Assembly (NCBI GenBank): GCA_021783435.1
Contig: JAJXUC010000019.1
Location: 1 to 37,019, forward strand
DNA: 37,019 bases
Origin: Pseudomonadota bacterium
GTDB taxonomy: Bacteria > Pseudomonadota > Gammaproteobacteria > Burkholderiales > Burkholderiaceae
Direction: 5' to 3'
Below, in pieces: positions 15,190-23,936 of this stretch. The position numbers were made by a program, and so were the translations under genes. Each line of letters begins with the position of its first letter. Position 1 is the first letter of the stretch. The notes beneath the pieces are model-generated. The model was given only the letters and a program-made list of their open reading frames with translations. It had not been told where the DNA came from and searched no databases.

Positions 15190-15317
15190 GCTGCCTGCGA
15201 CGTTGCCCGCGCTGCGCGCAAAGCTATCAGCCGGTGCCGGCCTCGTTCGGTGCCGGCTGTTTGCTTTGCGCGCCACCTGCTCACCTCAGCCCCTCTCTGC
15301 TGCCTGAACTGCGCCCC

Positions 15318-15926
15318 ATGACCGCCTGTTGCAAGCTCCGGCTTCGCTGCATCCCTTGGTTGTTCATCGCCCTGCTGCTGGCCGCCACGGGGCCGGCTCA
15401 AGCCGACGACAGGGCTCGGTTCCAGGGGCCACAGGCAGGGTCGCAGGACCTGCGCGCCACCGTCTCGGCGGGCTTCTCGCCCGACGGCAGCGCCGAGCGC
15501 CTGGTGCTCTCCACGATTGCCGGTGCGCGCCACAGCATCCAGCTTGCAGCCTACGGTTTCACGGCTTCGGCGGTGGCCAAGGCGCTGATCGCGGCCCACA
15601 AGCGCGGCGTGAACGTGCGCGTGCTGCTGGACTGGAAAACCAACTTCGAGGACGACCGGCGCTACGCCCGTCATGCCGTCAACGCCCTGCTTCTGGCAGG
15701 CGTCACGGTACGCTCGATCGACGTCTATCCCATCTTCCACGACAAGTTCATGGTGATCGACGGCCGCAGCGTGCAGACCGGCAGCTACAACTACAGCGTG
15801 TCCGCGGCACGCTACAACGCCGAGAACGTGCTTGTGGTGCGAAACGACCCGGCGGTGGCCGAAGCCTACGCACGCCACTGGGAGACCAACTGGCAACTGG
15901 GGCGCGTGGTCAAGCCGAGTCCTTGA
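15318..15926 (+). CDS. secreted PLD-superfamily nuclease (Nuc-like)
   Basis: A 202-aa protein. Residues 1-33 form a signal peptide (hydrophobic CIPWLFIALLLAATG, then AQA|DDR). The rest is a single phospholipase D domain with the HKD motif H141-D-K143-F-M-V-I-D148 followed by GSYNYS. One HKD motif and this length match the Nuc endonuclease group (Salmonella pKM101 Nuc), which acts as a dimer on DNA in the periplasm. I chose the ATG at 15318 because it starts the signal peptide; an in-frame ATG at 15234 is less likely. Two strong hairpins lie between it and the SWIB gene. The role may be DNA scavenging or exclusion. Confidence 0.88.
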   Translation: MTACCKLRLRCIPWLFIALLLAATGPAQADDRARFQGPQAGSQDLRATVSAGFSPDGSAERLVLSTIAGARHSIQLAAYGFTASAVAKALIAAHKRGVNVRVLLDWKTNFEDDRRYARHAVNALLLAGVTVRSIDVYPIFHDKFMVIDGRSVQTGSYNYSVSAARYNAENVLVVRNDPAVAEAYARHWETNWQLGRVVKPSP

Positions 15927-16128
15927 ACGCTCCGTGGACGGCGCGCTCTCACTGCAACGCAGGGCCGTCCCCAAGTTTCCCTGACCCCATGCGGGACGGG
16001 TCAGCGAGCCGACCCTGGGGCCCCAGGGCTTGCAGCAGTTCAATGCGGGCGAACTTTTCGCTGGTTTGATCTTCAAACAGCCAGCGCCCGCCAGCCTGAG
16101 CAAAACTTCCCGTGGCGCCTAAAATTGC
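15927..16128. other. intergenic stretch before the TlpA-like gene
   Basis: No defended gene on the plus strand. TAAAAT at 16120-16125 is a good -10 element for the TlpA-like gene. On the minus strand a short open frame without a start codon is mentioned under rejected items. Confidence 0.4.
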
Positions 16129-16164
16129 ATGATCAGAGGCGCAGGTGCGCCAGGTGAGCCCGTG

Positions 16165-16689
16165 ATGCAAGCATCGTTGAAAAAATGGACGGCCTTGATG
16201 GTGTTGGTTGCCGTGGTCCTGGCCGGCTATCTGGCCTGGAATGCGATCGGTCGCGACCCGAAAGCCCCCGAGGTGAGTTACACCCTGCTCGACGGCAAGA
16301 CCCTCACCTCGCAAAACCTGCTGGGCAAAGTGGTGCTGGTGAACTTTTGGGCCACGAGTTGCACCACTTGCATCAGCGAAATGCCCCACATGGTGCAAAC
16401 CTATGATCGGTTTGCACCCAAGGGCTTCGAGTTGGTCGCCGTCTCGATGAATTACGACCGACCCGATTATGTGAAAACCTTCGCCACCGCCGGCCCCCTG
16501 GGCTCGCTGCCGTTCCCGGTGGCGATGGACACCAGCGGCAACATCGCCAAAGCCTTCCACGATGTGCGCCTCACGCCCACCAGCTTCCTGATCGACAAGT
16601 CTGGCCACATCGTGAAGCAGTATGTCGGGCCGCCGAATTTCGCCGAGCTGCACGGCCTGATCAGCCAGTTGCTGGCACAACAGGCCTGA
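16165..16689 (+). CDS. TlpA/ResA-like membrane-anchored thioredoxin
   Basis: A 174-aa protein. Residues 6-25 (WTALMVLVAVVLAGYLAW) are a signal anchor; the thioredoxin fold follows on the periplasmic side with active site NFWATSC66TTC69, then RPDYVKTFATAG and the cis-proline segment TPTSFLID. CTTC instead of the commoner CxPC is typical of a TlpA subgroup in Burkholderiales. Such proteins reduce disulfides, for instance in cytochrome c maturation. I chose the ATG at 16165 (AGGTGAG ten bases upstream). The ATG at 16129 stands only three bases after the -10 element (TAAAAT, 16120-16125), so a start near the mRNA 5' end would favour 16165. Confidence 0.87.
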   Translation: MQASLKKWTALMVLVAVVLAGYLAWNAIGRDPKAPEVSYTLLDGKTLTSQNLLGKVVLVNFWATSCTTCISEMPHMVQTYDRFAPKGFELVAVSMNYDRPDYVKTFATAGPLGSLPFPVAMDTSGNIAKAFHDVRLTPTSFLIDKSGHIVKQYVGPPNFAELHGLISQLLAQQA

Positions 16690-16796
16690 CCAGGCAGACC
16701 GTTTGCGGGAGTGATTTGGCCGGGGCCGCGCTCTGGTCACTCGGGAAAACCCCGAGATGGCGTTACGATAGATAGATGGATCATTCCAGCCCCCAT

Positions 16797-16828
16797 CGTG
16801 ATGCTGCTGCGCACGCAACAGCATCACG
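16797..16828 (+). promoter_or_regulatory. leader hairpin of lipB
   Basis: A perfect 10-bp stem (CGTGATGCTG at 16797-16806, CAGCATCACG at 16819-16828) with an inner TGCG/CGCA stem. It lies 71 bases upstream of the chosen lipB start and 28 bases after a TACGAT -10 element (16764-16769). No T tract. It supports a transcribed, untranslated leader. Confidence 0.5.
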
Positions 16829-16898
16829 GAGTTTGGCGGAGCGCACAGCCCTAGGGAGCTTGGCCCATCTTCAGCCCGCTCACCGAGCCGACCAGCAG

Positions 16899-17615
16899 AT
16901 GCTGGAGCAAAGCATGGCGCGCGCACCGCAGGCGCTGCCCGGCGGGATACGCTTGCGTCAACTCGGCCTGCAGGCTTACGTCCCCACCTGGGACGCGATG
17001 CGCGCGTTCACCGCCGCGCGCCTGCCCACCACGCCCGACGAAATCTGGCTGGTCGAACATCTGCCCGTCTACACCCTGGGACAAGCTGGCCAGGCCCAGC
17101 ATGTGCTGGATGCGCACGGCATCGACGTGGTGCAAACCGATCGTGGTGGACAAGTCACCTACCACGGCCCGGGGCAGGCGGTGGTCTATGTGCTGATGGA
17201 TCTGCGCCGTCGGCATTGGATGGTGCGCGAGACCGTGCATCGTCTGGAAGAAGCCGTGATTCGCACCCTGACGCGCCTGGGCGTGGTGGGCGTGCGACGC
17301 CCTGGGGCACCTGGCATCTACCTGGGCGCCCCCCATCCCCGTGCCGGCGCCAAGATTTCCGCGCTCGGCCTGAAGGTGCGTCAAGGCTGCACCTATCATG
17401 GCGTCGCCATCAACGTCGACATGGATCTCACCCCGTTCGCCGGCATCAACCCCTGCGGATTCTCCGGGCTCGACGTGGTGGATCTGGCCCAACTCGGCGT
17501 GCACACCCGGGCCGACGCGGTGGGCATGTGCTTCGCCACCGAGTTGGCGATGCTGGCTGACACCACATCCGACATCGCGCCGGTCGCCAAGCCCAACACC
17601 CCATCGCAGGCATGA
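16899..17615 (+). CDS. lipB: octanoyl-[acyl-carrier-protein]:protein N-octanoyltransferase
   Basis: A 238-aa protein (from 16899) that moves octanoate from ACP to the lipoyl domains of 2-oxoacid dehydrogenases and GcvH, the first step of lipoate synthesis. Motifs: [18 protein letters not shown], the glycine-rich [14 protein letters not shown], lysine K152 in [11 protein letters not shown] and the catalytic cysteine C186 in INPCGFSG. The reading frame extends to an ATG at 16776, but that part is low in complexity and contains the leader hairpin, so a start at 16899 or 16914 fits the family length better. Twenty bases before lipA; the pair forms the lipBA unit. Confidence 0.95.
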   Translation: MLEQSMARAPQALPGGIRLRQLGLQAYVPTWDAMRAFTAARLPTTPDEIWLVEHLPVYTLGQAGQAQHVLDAHGIDVVQTDRGGQVTYHGPGQAVVYVLMDLRRRHWMVRETVHRLEEAVIRTLTRLGVVGVRRPGAPGIYLGAPHPRAGAKISALGLKVRQGCTYHGVAINVDMDLTPFAGINPCGFSGLDVVDLAQLGVHTRADAVGMCFATELAMLADTTSDIAPVAKPNTPSQA

Positions 17616-17634
17616 ACCTCACACCCCATTGCCC

Positions 17635-18651
17635 ATGAACGCTCCGCTCGACGCAAGCCCCGAAACCGCACCGGGCAACATCCACATGGCCAAGCCACTG
17701 TCGGCGGACGCCTCGGTCAAACAGAAGGGCCAGTCCAAAACCGCGCGCATCCCGATCAAGATCGTGGCCGAAGGCCCGGCGCTGAAAAAGCCGGACTGGA
17801 TTCGCGTCAAGGCTGCCACGCCTTCGTCGCGTTTCTATGAAATCAAGAGCCTGCTGCGCGAGCAGAAGCTGGTCACGGTGTGCGAGGAGGCCTCGTGCCC
17901 GAACATCGGCGAATGCTTCGGTCACGGCACCGCCACCTTCATGATCATGGGCGACAAGTGCACCCGCCGCTGCCCGTTTTGCGATGTCGGACACGGCCGG
18001 CCCGATCCGCTCGATGCCGAAGAGCCGCGCAACCTGGCCCAGGCCATCGCCGCACTCAAACTGCGTTATGTGGTGGTCACCAGTGTCGACCGTGACGACT
18101 TGCGCGACGGCGGCGCGCAGCACTTCGTCGATTGCATCCGCGCCACGCGCGAGCTGTCGCCCGCCACACAGATCGAAGTGCTGGTGCCCGACTTCCGCGG
18201 TCGACTCGACAAAGCGCTCGATGTGTTTGCCACTGGCCTTCCGGACGTGATGAACCACAATCTGGAAACCGTGCCGCGCCTCTACAAACAGGCACGTCCA
18301 GGCGCCGACTACGCCCACTCGCTCAAGCTTCTTGCCGATTTCAAGCGCCGTCACCCCGGCATCCCCACCAAAAGCGGGCTGATGGTGGGCCTGGGGGAAA
18401 CCGACGATGAAATTCTGGATGTCATGCGTGACATGCGTGCCCACCACATCGACCTGCTCACCATTGGCCAGTACCTCGCCCCTAGCGGCCACCATCTGCC
18501 GGTGGCGCGCTATGTGCCGCCCGAAACTTTTGCTATGTTCGAGCGCGAAGCCCGCAGCATGGGTTTCACCCACGCCGCAGTCGGCCCGCTGGTACGCTCG
18601 AGCTATCACGCCGACCAACAAGCCCGCGATGGCGGCTTCTTCAACGGCTGA
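17635..18651 (+). CDS. lipA: lipoyl synthase
   Basis: A 338-aa radical-SAM enzyme that inserts two sulfur atoms into octanoyl groups. Auxiliary cluster cysteines C83, C88 and C94 ([12 protein letters not shown]), radical-SAM cluster C109, C113 and C116 (CTRRCPFC), and the C-terminal RSSYHA whose Ser binds the auxiliary cluster. The first 35 residues are a variable charged tail. ATG at 17635 lies 20 bases after lipB. Length and motifs are normal. Confidence 0.97.
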   Translation: MNAPLDASPETAPGNIHMAKPLSADASVKQKGQSKTARIPIKIVAEGPALKKPDWIRVKAATPSSRFYEIKSLLREQKLVTVCEEASCPNIGECFGHGTATFMIMGDKCTRRCPFCDVGHGRPDPLDAEEPRNLAQAIAALKLRYVVVTSVDRDDLRDGGAQHFVDCIRATRELSPATQIEVLVPDFRGRLDKALDVFATGLPDVMNHNLETVPRLYKQARPGADYAHSLKLLADFKRRHPGIPTKSGLMVGLGETDDEILDVMRDMRAHHIDLLTIGQYLAPSGHHLPVARYVPPETFAMFEREARSMGFTHAAVGPLVRSSYHADQQARDGGFFNG

Positions 18652-18677
18652 TTTTCACAACCCCACCAGGACTCACA

Positions 18678-18881
18678 TTGGCCAAGCCGAATTACTCCTA
18701 CGAAAAACGCCAGAAGGAACTCGCCAAGCAACGCAAGAAGCAGGAGAAGCTGCAGCGCAAGGCCCACAAGCCGGATGGCTCACCGGACGCCGCCCATGGG
18801 CATGATGCTGAATCGAGCAGCGGTGCTGCGACCGATCACGGCTCCGCTTCCGACGCTTCGGAATCCGGATCTTCGACCTGA
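18678..18881 (+). CDS. small lysine-rich conserved protein, TTG start
   Basis: A 67-aa protein starting at TTG (18678), with CAGGA seven bases upstream. The first 35 residues, AKPNYSYEKRQKELAKQRKK and on, are strongly basic and probably form one helix; the rest is Ser/Asp/Gly-rich and likely disordered. I recall very similar short proteins (AKPNYSFEKRQKE...) throughout Burkholderiales, always annotated hypothetical and often with TTG starts. It lies 26 bases after lipA and may be cotranscribed with it. No function is known to me. Confidence 0.8.
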   Translation: MAKPNYSYEKRQKELAKQRKKQEKLQRKAHKPDGSPDAAHGHDAESSSGAATDHGSASDASESGSST

Positions 18882-18938
18882 AGTCGTCATGCGGCGGACC
18901 GCGCTTTGCGCGCGGGCACGCGCCGCCCGCCGCCACCT

Positions 18939-20522
18939 TCAGTCGAGCTCTTCGTACAGCGGCAGGGTGAGGAATTCCATGAAATCCTTGCCCGTGGCCA
19001 TGCGCTCGAAAATCTGCGCCGCCTTGCCGAACTGACCTTCCGCACCGCTGGCCTCGACCTTCGCCAGCTCTTCGGGAATCAACCCGCGCACCAGATCCGC
19101 CGTGACCTTGCGGCCATCGGTCAACACGCCCTTGGGGCTTTGAATCCACTGCCACACCTGGCTGCGGGAGATTTCGGCAGTCGCTGCGTCTTCCATCAGG
19201 TTGTGGATGGGCACGGCGCCGCTGCCCGACAGCCACGCGCCGAGGTAATGGATGCCGACGTTGATGTTGTTGCGCAGACCCGTTTCGGTGATGGGCGTCT
19301 CGGGCCGGAAGTCCAGCAGGTCGGCGGCGGCCACCGCCACGTCTTCGCGGGTCTTGTCGATCTGGTTCGGCCTGTCGCCGAGCACGGCGACGAATTCTTC
19401 CATGGCCGACGCCACCAGTCCGGGATGGGCGACCCAGCCACCGTCGTAACCGTCGGTGGCGTCGCGGCGCTTGTCCAGGCGTATGCCCTCCATCGCCTTG
19501 GCGTTTTTCTCCGGATCGTTCTTGATGGGAATGAGCGCGCTCATGCCGCCGATGGCGGGTGCGCGCCGCTTGTGACAGGTCTTGAGCAGCAGCAGGGCAT
19601 AGGCACGCATGAACGGCACGTTCATGGTGATCTGGCCGCGTTCGGCGAGGCAGAAGTCGCGGTCCACCTTGAATTTCTTGATGGCACTGAAGATGTAATC
19701 CCAGCGCCCGGCGTTCAAGCCGGCGCTGTGCTCGCGCAGTTCGTACAGAATTTCGTCCATCTCGAACGCCGCGAGTATGGTTTCCACCAGAACCGTGGCC
19801 TTGATCGTGCCTTGCGGCAGGCCCAGGGCGTCTTGCGCCAGCACGAAGACGTCGTTCCACAGCCGCGCCTCCAGATGGCTTTCCAGCTTCGGCAAATACA
19901 CAAACGGGCCGGCGCCACGCGCGAGTTCCTTCGCGTTGTGGAACAGGAACAGGCCGCAGTCGAACAGGCCGCCGCTCACCCGCTGGCCGTCCACCAGCAT
20001 GTGTTTTTCGTCCAGATGCCAGCCCCGCGGGCGGACCTGCAGCGTGGCCACGGTGTCGTTCAGTTTGTAGGTCTTGCCGTTCTGCTCCAGCACGATGCTG
20101 CGGCGGATGGCCTCGCTCAGGTTGATCTGCCCCTGGATCTGGTTGTCCCAGTTCGGTGTGTTGGCATCTTCGAAATCGGCCATGTAGCTGTCGGCGCCTG
20201 AATTGAAGGCGTTGATGACCATCTTGCGATCCACCGGGCCGGTGATTTCCACACGGCGGCGCTGCAAGGCGGGGGGCAGGGGCGCGATGGTCCAGGCACC
20301 CTCGCGGATGGCGCGGGTCTCAGGCAGAAAATCGGGCCTCTCGCCAGCATCCAGGCGCGCCGTCCGCACCTTGCGCGCGTTCAGCAATGCCTGGCGCCGT
20401 GGCTCGAAGGCCCGGTGCAAGGTGGCGACGAAAGCCAGCGCCTCGGGGCTGAGCACGACGTCGAAGGCTGGGTTGTGAGGGGCGTCGATGCGGATGCCCT
20501 GCGGCAGATCATTGGCTTTCAT
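18939..20522 (-). CDS. aceB: malate synthase A
   Basis: A 527-aa protein, close to the usual 530 of the A form. Landmarks: VEITGPVDRKMVINAFNSGA, MADFEDANTPNWDNQI (acid residues that bind magnesium), VRPRGWHLDEKHM, LVETILAAFEMDEILYELRE, NAGRWDYIFSAIKKF and DGYDGGWVAHPGL. It condenses glyoxylate with acetyl-CoA in the glyoxylate bypass. The isocitrate lyase gene is not in the window. Divergent from a LysR gene with palindromic boxes in between, so it is probably controlled by that regulator. Ends 57 bases from the small lysine-rich gene, in convergent order. Confidence 0.96.
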   Translation of the reverse strand: MKANDLPQGIRIDAPHNPAFDVVLSPEALAFVATLHRAFEPRRQALLNARKVRTARLDAGERPDFLPETRAIREGAWTIAPLPPALQRRRVEITGPVDRKMVINAFNSGADSYMADFEDANTPNWDNQIQGQINLSEAIRRSIVLEQNGKTYKLNDTVATLQVRPRGWHLDEKHMLVDGQRVSGGLFDCGLFLFHNAKELARGAGPFVYLPKLESHLEARLWNDVFVLAQDALGLPQGTIKATVLVETILAAFEMDEILYELREHSAGLNAGRWDYIFSAIKKFKVDRDFCLAERGQITMNVPFMRAYALLLLKTCHKRRAPAIGGMSALIPIKNDPEKNAKAMEGIRLDKRRDATDGYDGGWVAHPGLVASAMEEFVAVLGDRPNQIDKTREDVAVAAADLLDFRPETPITETGLRNNINVGIHYLGAWLSGSGAVPIHNLMEDAATAEISRSQVWQWIQSPKGVLTDGRKVTADLVRGLIPEELAKVEASGAEGQFGKAAQIFERMATGKDFMEFLTLPLYEELD

Positions 20523-20820
20523 GCGAATCTCCTGGGTGGGGTTAGGTGTTTTATGTTGCGATGCGGAAAACGGTGATGCTGGTCGTCTCGCGCGCTAGAT
20601 CGGGGCATCACCAGCGTCAAAAGGAGACAGAACGGCGTAAGACGGCCCAGTTGCGGCAGCGCTATGTTGCATTGCAAAGTTTAAGTTGATTTGGCGCCAT
20701 GACCAGCGTCGTGGCGTAAGTCACTATTGACTTTGATAGGGGTAATAATGCCGAATATTGAGTCTAGTACCCAACTCAAGCACAGCGCCGGCCAGATTTG
20801 GGCAGGCTCAAGAGGCCGAC
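20523..20820. promoter_or_regulatory. divergent control region between aceB and the LysR gene
   Basis: Holds an 8-bp inverted repeat (GGTGATGC 20572-20579, GCATCACC 20605-20612) in the aceB leader and, exactly in the middle, the perfect palindrome TTGCA-T-TGCAA (20667-20677), which fits a LysR T-N11-A box (20665-20677). Further AT-rich promoter-like sequence (TTGACT, TAATAAT) lies at 20720-20750, nearer the LysR gene. Confidence 0.5.
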
Positions 20821-21765
20821 ATGGACCGACTCAAGCAGATTGAAACGTTCGTCGCCGTGGCGGGCCGCGGCAGTCTTACGGCAGCAGCCAACGCCGAGGG
20901 CGTGGCACCGGCCATCATCGGGCGACGCATCGACGCGCTGGAAACGCGTCTCGGCGTCAAGCTCCTCGTGCGGACCACGCGGCGCATCAGCCTCACGCAT
21001 GAGGGTGTCGCCTTTCTGGAAGATTGCCACCGCCTGCTGGCCGATCTGCAAAGCGCCGAGGCCAGTGTGACCGCGGGCGGGGTCAAAGCCAGCGGACATC
21101 TGCGCATCACCGCGCCAGCCGGCTTCGGGCGCAAGCATGTGGCGCCGCTCGTGCCCGAATTCCGGCAGCGCAACCCGGACGTCACCCTGTCGCTGGACCT
21201 CACCGACCGCCTGGTCGATCTGGTCAACGAAGGCTACGACTGCGCCATACGCGTTGGCGCGCTGGCCGACTCCAGCCTGGTGAGCGTGCGCCTGGGGGAA
21301 AGCCGCCGCGCCTGCGTCGCGTCGCCGGACTACATTCGCCGCTTCGGGGCTCCGCAATCGCCGCAGGACTTGCAGCGCCACCGCTGCCTGACCTATTCCA
21401 GCGTGGCCAGCCAGCCGCGCGGCTGGGTGTTCCAACAGGCTGGCGAGTCTTTGCACCTGCGCCTGAGCGGCCCCCTCGATTGCACCGACGGCGCCGTCTT
21501 GCACCAGTGGTGCATCCAGGGGCACGGCCTGGCATGGCGCTCGATGTGGGAGGTCGGCGACGAACTGGCCACGGGCGGCCTGGTCGAGGTGCTGGCCGAC
21601 TACGCCGCGCCACCGGTCGGCATTCATGTCGTGTTCGCCCAACGCAAGCACATGCCCTTGCGCCAGCGGCTGTGGATCGACTACCTGAAACAGTGCTTCG
21701 CCAACCCCGTGCTCTGGCCCTGGTCACAGGCGGACTCGAACAGGGCGCCGGCCGAGCCGGCCTGA
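20821..21765 (+). CDS. LysR-type transcriptional regulator
   Basis: A 314-aa regulator. Residues 1-60 are the LysR winged helix (MDRLKQIETFVAVAGRGSLT then RIDALETRLGVKLLVRTTRR). The effector domain follows, with LRITAPAGFGRKHVAPLVPEF and YDCAIRVGALADSSLVSVRLG, the form seen in the CrgA/DmlR-like group. The ATG at 20821 starts the domain directly; an upstream ATG at 20758 would add a tail without similarity. Divergent from aceB, so malate synthase is the likely target; the inducer is unknown. Whether this regulator group controls glyoxylate-bypass genes elsewhere I cannot say. Confidence 0.92.
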   Translation: MDRLKQIETFVAVAGRGSLTAAANAEGVAPAIIGRRIDALETRLGVKLLVRTTRRISLTHEGVAFLEDCHRLLADLQSAEASVTAGGVKASGHLRITAPAGFGRKHVAPLVPEFRQRNPDVTLSLDLTDRLVDLVNEGYDCAIRVGALADSSLVSVRLGESRRACVASPDYIRRFGAPQSPQDLQRHRCLTYSSVASQPRGWVFQQAGESLHLRLSGPLDCTDGAVLHQWCIQGHGLAWRSMWEVGDELATGGLVEVLADYAAPPVGIHVVFAQRKHMPLRQRLWIDYLKQCFANPVLWPWSQADSNRAPAEPA

Positions 21766-21866
21766 AGCCCAGGCTGCCCGCCGTTACAGCCGCACACAGT
21801 CAGGCGTGCCAGCGTTGCCGATAATCGCGCCATCTCCGACACGGTCTTCCATCTCCTCTGCGCCCC

Positions 21867-22028
21867 ATGCTCGGCCTGGCCGTCTCCTTCGTGTCCTATC
21901 CTTTTGCCGTCTGGTGGCTCAAGCGCCTGTTCGAGAACGTCGGCCTGGAAACCAACACCAAATTCCTCATTTTTTTGCTGGCCAGCGTGGTGTCCTGGGT
22001 GGCGGGCACGGCGGCTGCGCATCTCTGA
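21867..22028 (+). CDS. 53-aa two-helix membrane protein
   Basis: A short open frame ATG (21867) to TGA (22026-22028) encodes MLGLAVSFVSYPFAVWWLKR, a charged turn (LFENVGLETNT) and a second hydrophobic helix (KFLIFLLASVVSWVAGTAAA) ending HL. This is a helical hairpin in the membrane. GATAAT at 21820-21825 would be its -10, about 40 bases before the ATG. Codon use with GC-rich third positions and the clear two-helix pattern argue that it is real. I do not recognise a family. It converges on znuB. Confidence 0.6.
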   Translation: MLGLAVSFVSYPFAVWWLKRLFENVGLETNTKFLIFLLASVVSWVAGTAAAHL

Positions 22029-22101
22029 GCCGGCGTGCCGCAGCCCCTCGGTTTGCCCACGCGGGTGGTCCAGGTTCGTCTGCGATGCCACCACGGCGGG
22101 C

Positions 22102-22917
22102 TCAGCCAGCGGCACGCGCAGCGCGGCGTGGCCGCGCGGCTTGCGCCGCGAGGTACAGGGCAAAGCTGAGCGAGGCGATCCAGGTGCTGGCGGGATAACC
22201 GATGTAGTACGCAGCCGCCAGGCCTGACCAGGTGAGCAGCAGTCCGAACACCATGGCCAGCAGCACGCCCCGCGCCATGCCGCGCGCCAAGGCCTGCGCC
22301 GCCGCTGCGGGGCCGATGAGGAAGGCAAAGATGAGCAGCGCGCCGATGACCGGGACGGCGATAGCCACCACCGCCGCCACCAGGGCGACGAACAGCAGGT
22401 CGAGCGCCCGTACCGGCACGCCACGCGCCCGCGCCGCTTCGGGGTTGAGGCTGGCGAAGGCCAATGGCCGGTAGATGGCCGCCAGCGCCAGCAGGCACGC
22501 CAGCGCCACTCCCAGCGACAGCCCGGCTTGAGCCGCCGTGATGCCGACGATGCTGCCGAACAGGATGCTCATGGCCGCCTGGGCATTGGCGGTGTAGAGG
22601 TTGAGGAACAGCACGCCCAGGCCGAGGGCGAACATCAACACCATGCCGATGCCGATGTCGCGCTCGCGCAGCCGGCTGCCCGCGAGTGCCAGGGCGAAGC
22701 CCGCCGCCAGGGTGAAGCCGAACAGGCCGAGGTAGGGGCTGACACCCAGCAGAATGGCACCCGCCGCGCCGGTGAAGCCGACATGCGACAGCGCATGCGC
22801 CGCAAACGCCTGGCGCCGCAAGGTGACGAAATAGCCCACGGCGGCGCAGGCCACGGCAATGCCGCTGCCGGCCAGCAGGGCGTGGCGCATGAAGCCGTAT
22901 TCCAGGCCGAGGATCAT
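22102..22917 (-). CDS. znuB: zinc ABC transporter permease
   Basis: A 271-aa membrane protein of the ABC-3 family (ZnuB/TroC/MntB) with about eight segments. Typical features are FVTLRRQAFAAHALSHVGFT near the start, PYLGLFGFTLAAGFALALAG and VGALLIFAFLIGPAAAAQ-like IGALLIFAFLIGPAAAAQAL near the end. It forms the channel for zinc taken from ZnuA. Its start overlaps the znuC stop by four bases (22914-22917). Last gene of the zur-znuACB unit. Confidence 0.92.
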   Translation of the reverse strand: MILGLEYGFMRHALLAGSGIAVACAAVGYFVTLRRQAFAAHALSHVGFTGAAGAILLGVSPYLGLFGFTLAAGFALALAGSRLRERDIGIGMVLMFALGLGVLFLNLYTANAQAAMSILFGSIVGITAAQAGLSLGVALACLLALAAIYRPLAFASLNPEAARARGVPVRALDLLFVALVAAVVAIAVPVIGALLIFAFLIGPAAAAQALARGMARGVLLAMVFGLLLTWSGLAAAYYIGYPASTWIASLSFALYLAAQAARPRRAARAAG

Positions 22918-23936
22918 GGACGCCCACCCGAGGTTTCCACGGCGCCGGGCCGGTTGCTTCGCACCCCGCCGTCCTGTTCTTGCGCAGGGAGGACGGCAGA
23001 GCCTTGAGGTGCCTGACCATACGGCTGACCGCGACTTTGACTGGGGGCGTGGTCGCCATGCGGTGACTCTTCGGGCATGAAGCCGCGTGCCGGGTGGATG
23101 AACACATAGCCGTCGTGCCGCGCCACCGCCATCGGCAGGCCGTAAAGCTCGGTGAGCGATGCGGCGTTGACCACCGCGTCCACCGTGCCGATGCGCCCGC
23201 GGCCGGCGGCGAGATACAACACCTGGTCCATCACCGGCAGCAGCGGGTTGATGTCGTGCGCACTGAGCATCACCGCCAGTTGCTGCGCATCGCACAGCCG
23301 CCGCACCAGCGCCAGAACGCCTTGCTGCGAACGCGGGTCGAGGTTGGACAGCGGCTCGTCCAGCAACAACAGGCTCACCGGGTTGACCAGCGCCTGGGCG
23401 ATGCACACGCGCTGGCGCTCACCGCCCGAGAGCGCATCCATCGGTCGCGCCGCCAGATGCTGCGCCTCCACGCGGCGCAGCGCTTGTTGCGTGGCCTGGC
23501 GCCGCTCGGCGGCGTGGCGCAGGCCCAGTCCCCAGCGCTCGCCCTGCCAGGCAGCGGCGACGAAACTGGCCGCGTCGATGCGGCCAAATGCGCCCTCCGG
23601 CACCGTCTGCGCCACATAGCCGATGCGGGTGCGCGCTGTCGCCAGGGGTTGGCCAAGCAGCTCCAGGCTGCCGCCACCCACGGGCAGGATGCCGGCCAGG
23701 GTTTGCAACAACGTGGTCTTGCCCGAGCCATTGGTGCCGAACACGCCCACGAGCTGGCCGGGGGCCAGTGCCAGGTCCAGTGCGGTGATCACGGCCTGCT
23801 CGCCGTGCCGGCAGCGCAGGCCGCGTGCTTGCACGGCCCAGACGGCCGACGCACCCCTGTTCTCGCCCGCTTGGTTGTCGCCGATTTCTGCGGTGTCTGC
23901 CGCCATCCCAGCATGCGTATGGGCTGGTGCGTTCAT
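22914..23936 (-). CDS. znuC: zinc ABC transporter ATP-binding protein
   Basis: A 340-aa ABC ATPase. Walker A GTNGSGKT (67-74), signature LSGGERQRV, Walker B LLLLDEPLSNLD and the switch histidine in LSAHD. It is longer than the usual 230-260 residues: an N-terminal tail of about 35 residues (MNAPAHTHAGM..., with two His) and a C-terminal tail of about 60 residues rich in Gly, Gln, Pro and His. The tails may be disordered; a zinc-binding role is only a guess. Overlaps znuA and znuB by four bases on each side, so the three are translationally coupled. Confidence 0.92.
   Translation of the reverse strand: MNAPAHTHAGMAADTAEIGDNQAGENRGASAVWAVQARGLRCRHGEQAVITALDLALAPGQLVGVFGTNGSGKTTLLQTLAGILPVGGGSLELLGQPLATARTRIGYVAQTVPEGAFGRIDAASFVAAAWQGERWGLGLRHAAERRQATQQALRRVEAQHLAARPMDALSGGERQRVCIAQALVNPVSLLLLDEPLSNLDPRSQQGVLALVRRLCDAQQLAVMLSAHDINPLLPVMDQVLYLAAGRGRIGTVDAVVNAASLTELYGLPMAVARHDGYVFIHPARGFMPEESPHGDHAPSQSRGQPYGQAPQGSAVLPAQEQDGGVRSNRPGAVETSGGRP

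Noticed and set aside
15949..16140. Minus-strand open stretch with protein-like sequence (GRWLFEDQTSEKFARIELLQ)
   Set aside because: It has no start codon on its own and no known relative that I recall; it could be a remnant but cannot be supported.
16776..16898. Longer LipB starting at 16776
   Set aside because: The added 41 residues are unlike LipB and cover a strong hairpin; kept only as an alternative start.
20758..20820. Extended LysR start at 20758
   Set aside because: The extra residues precede the helix-turn-helix without similarity and lie in the divergent promoter region.
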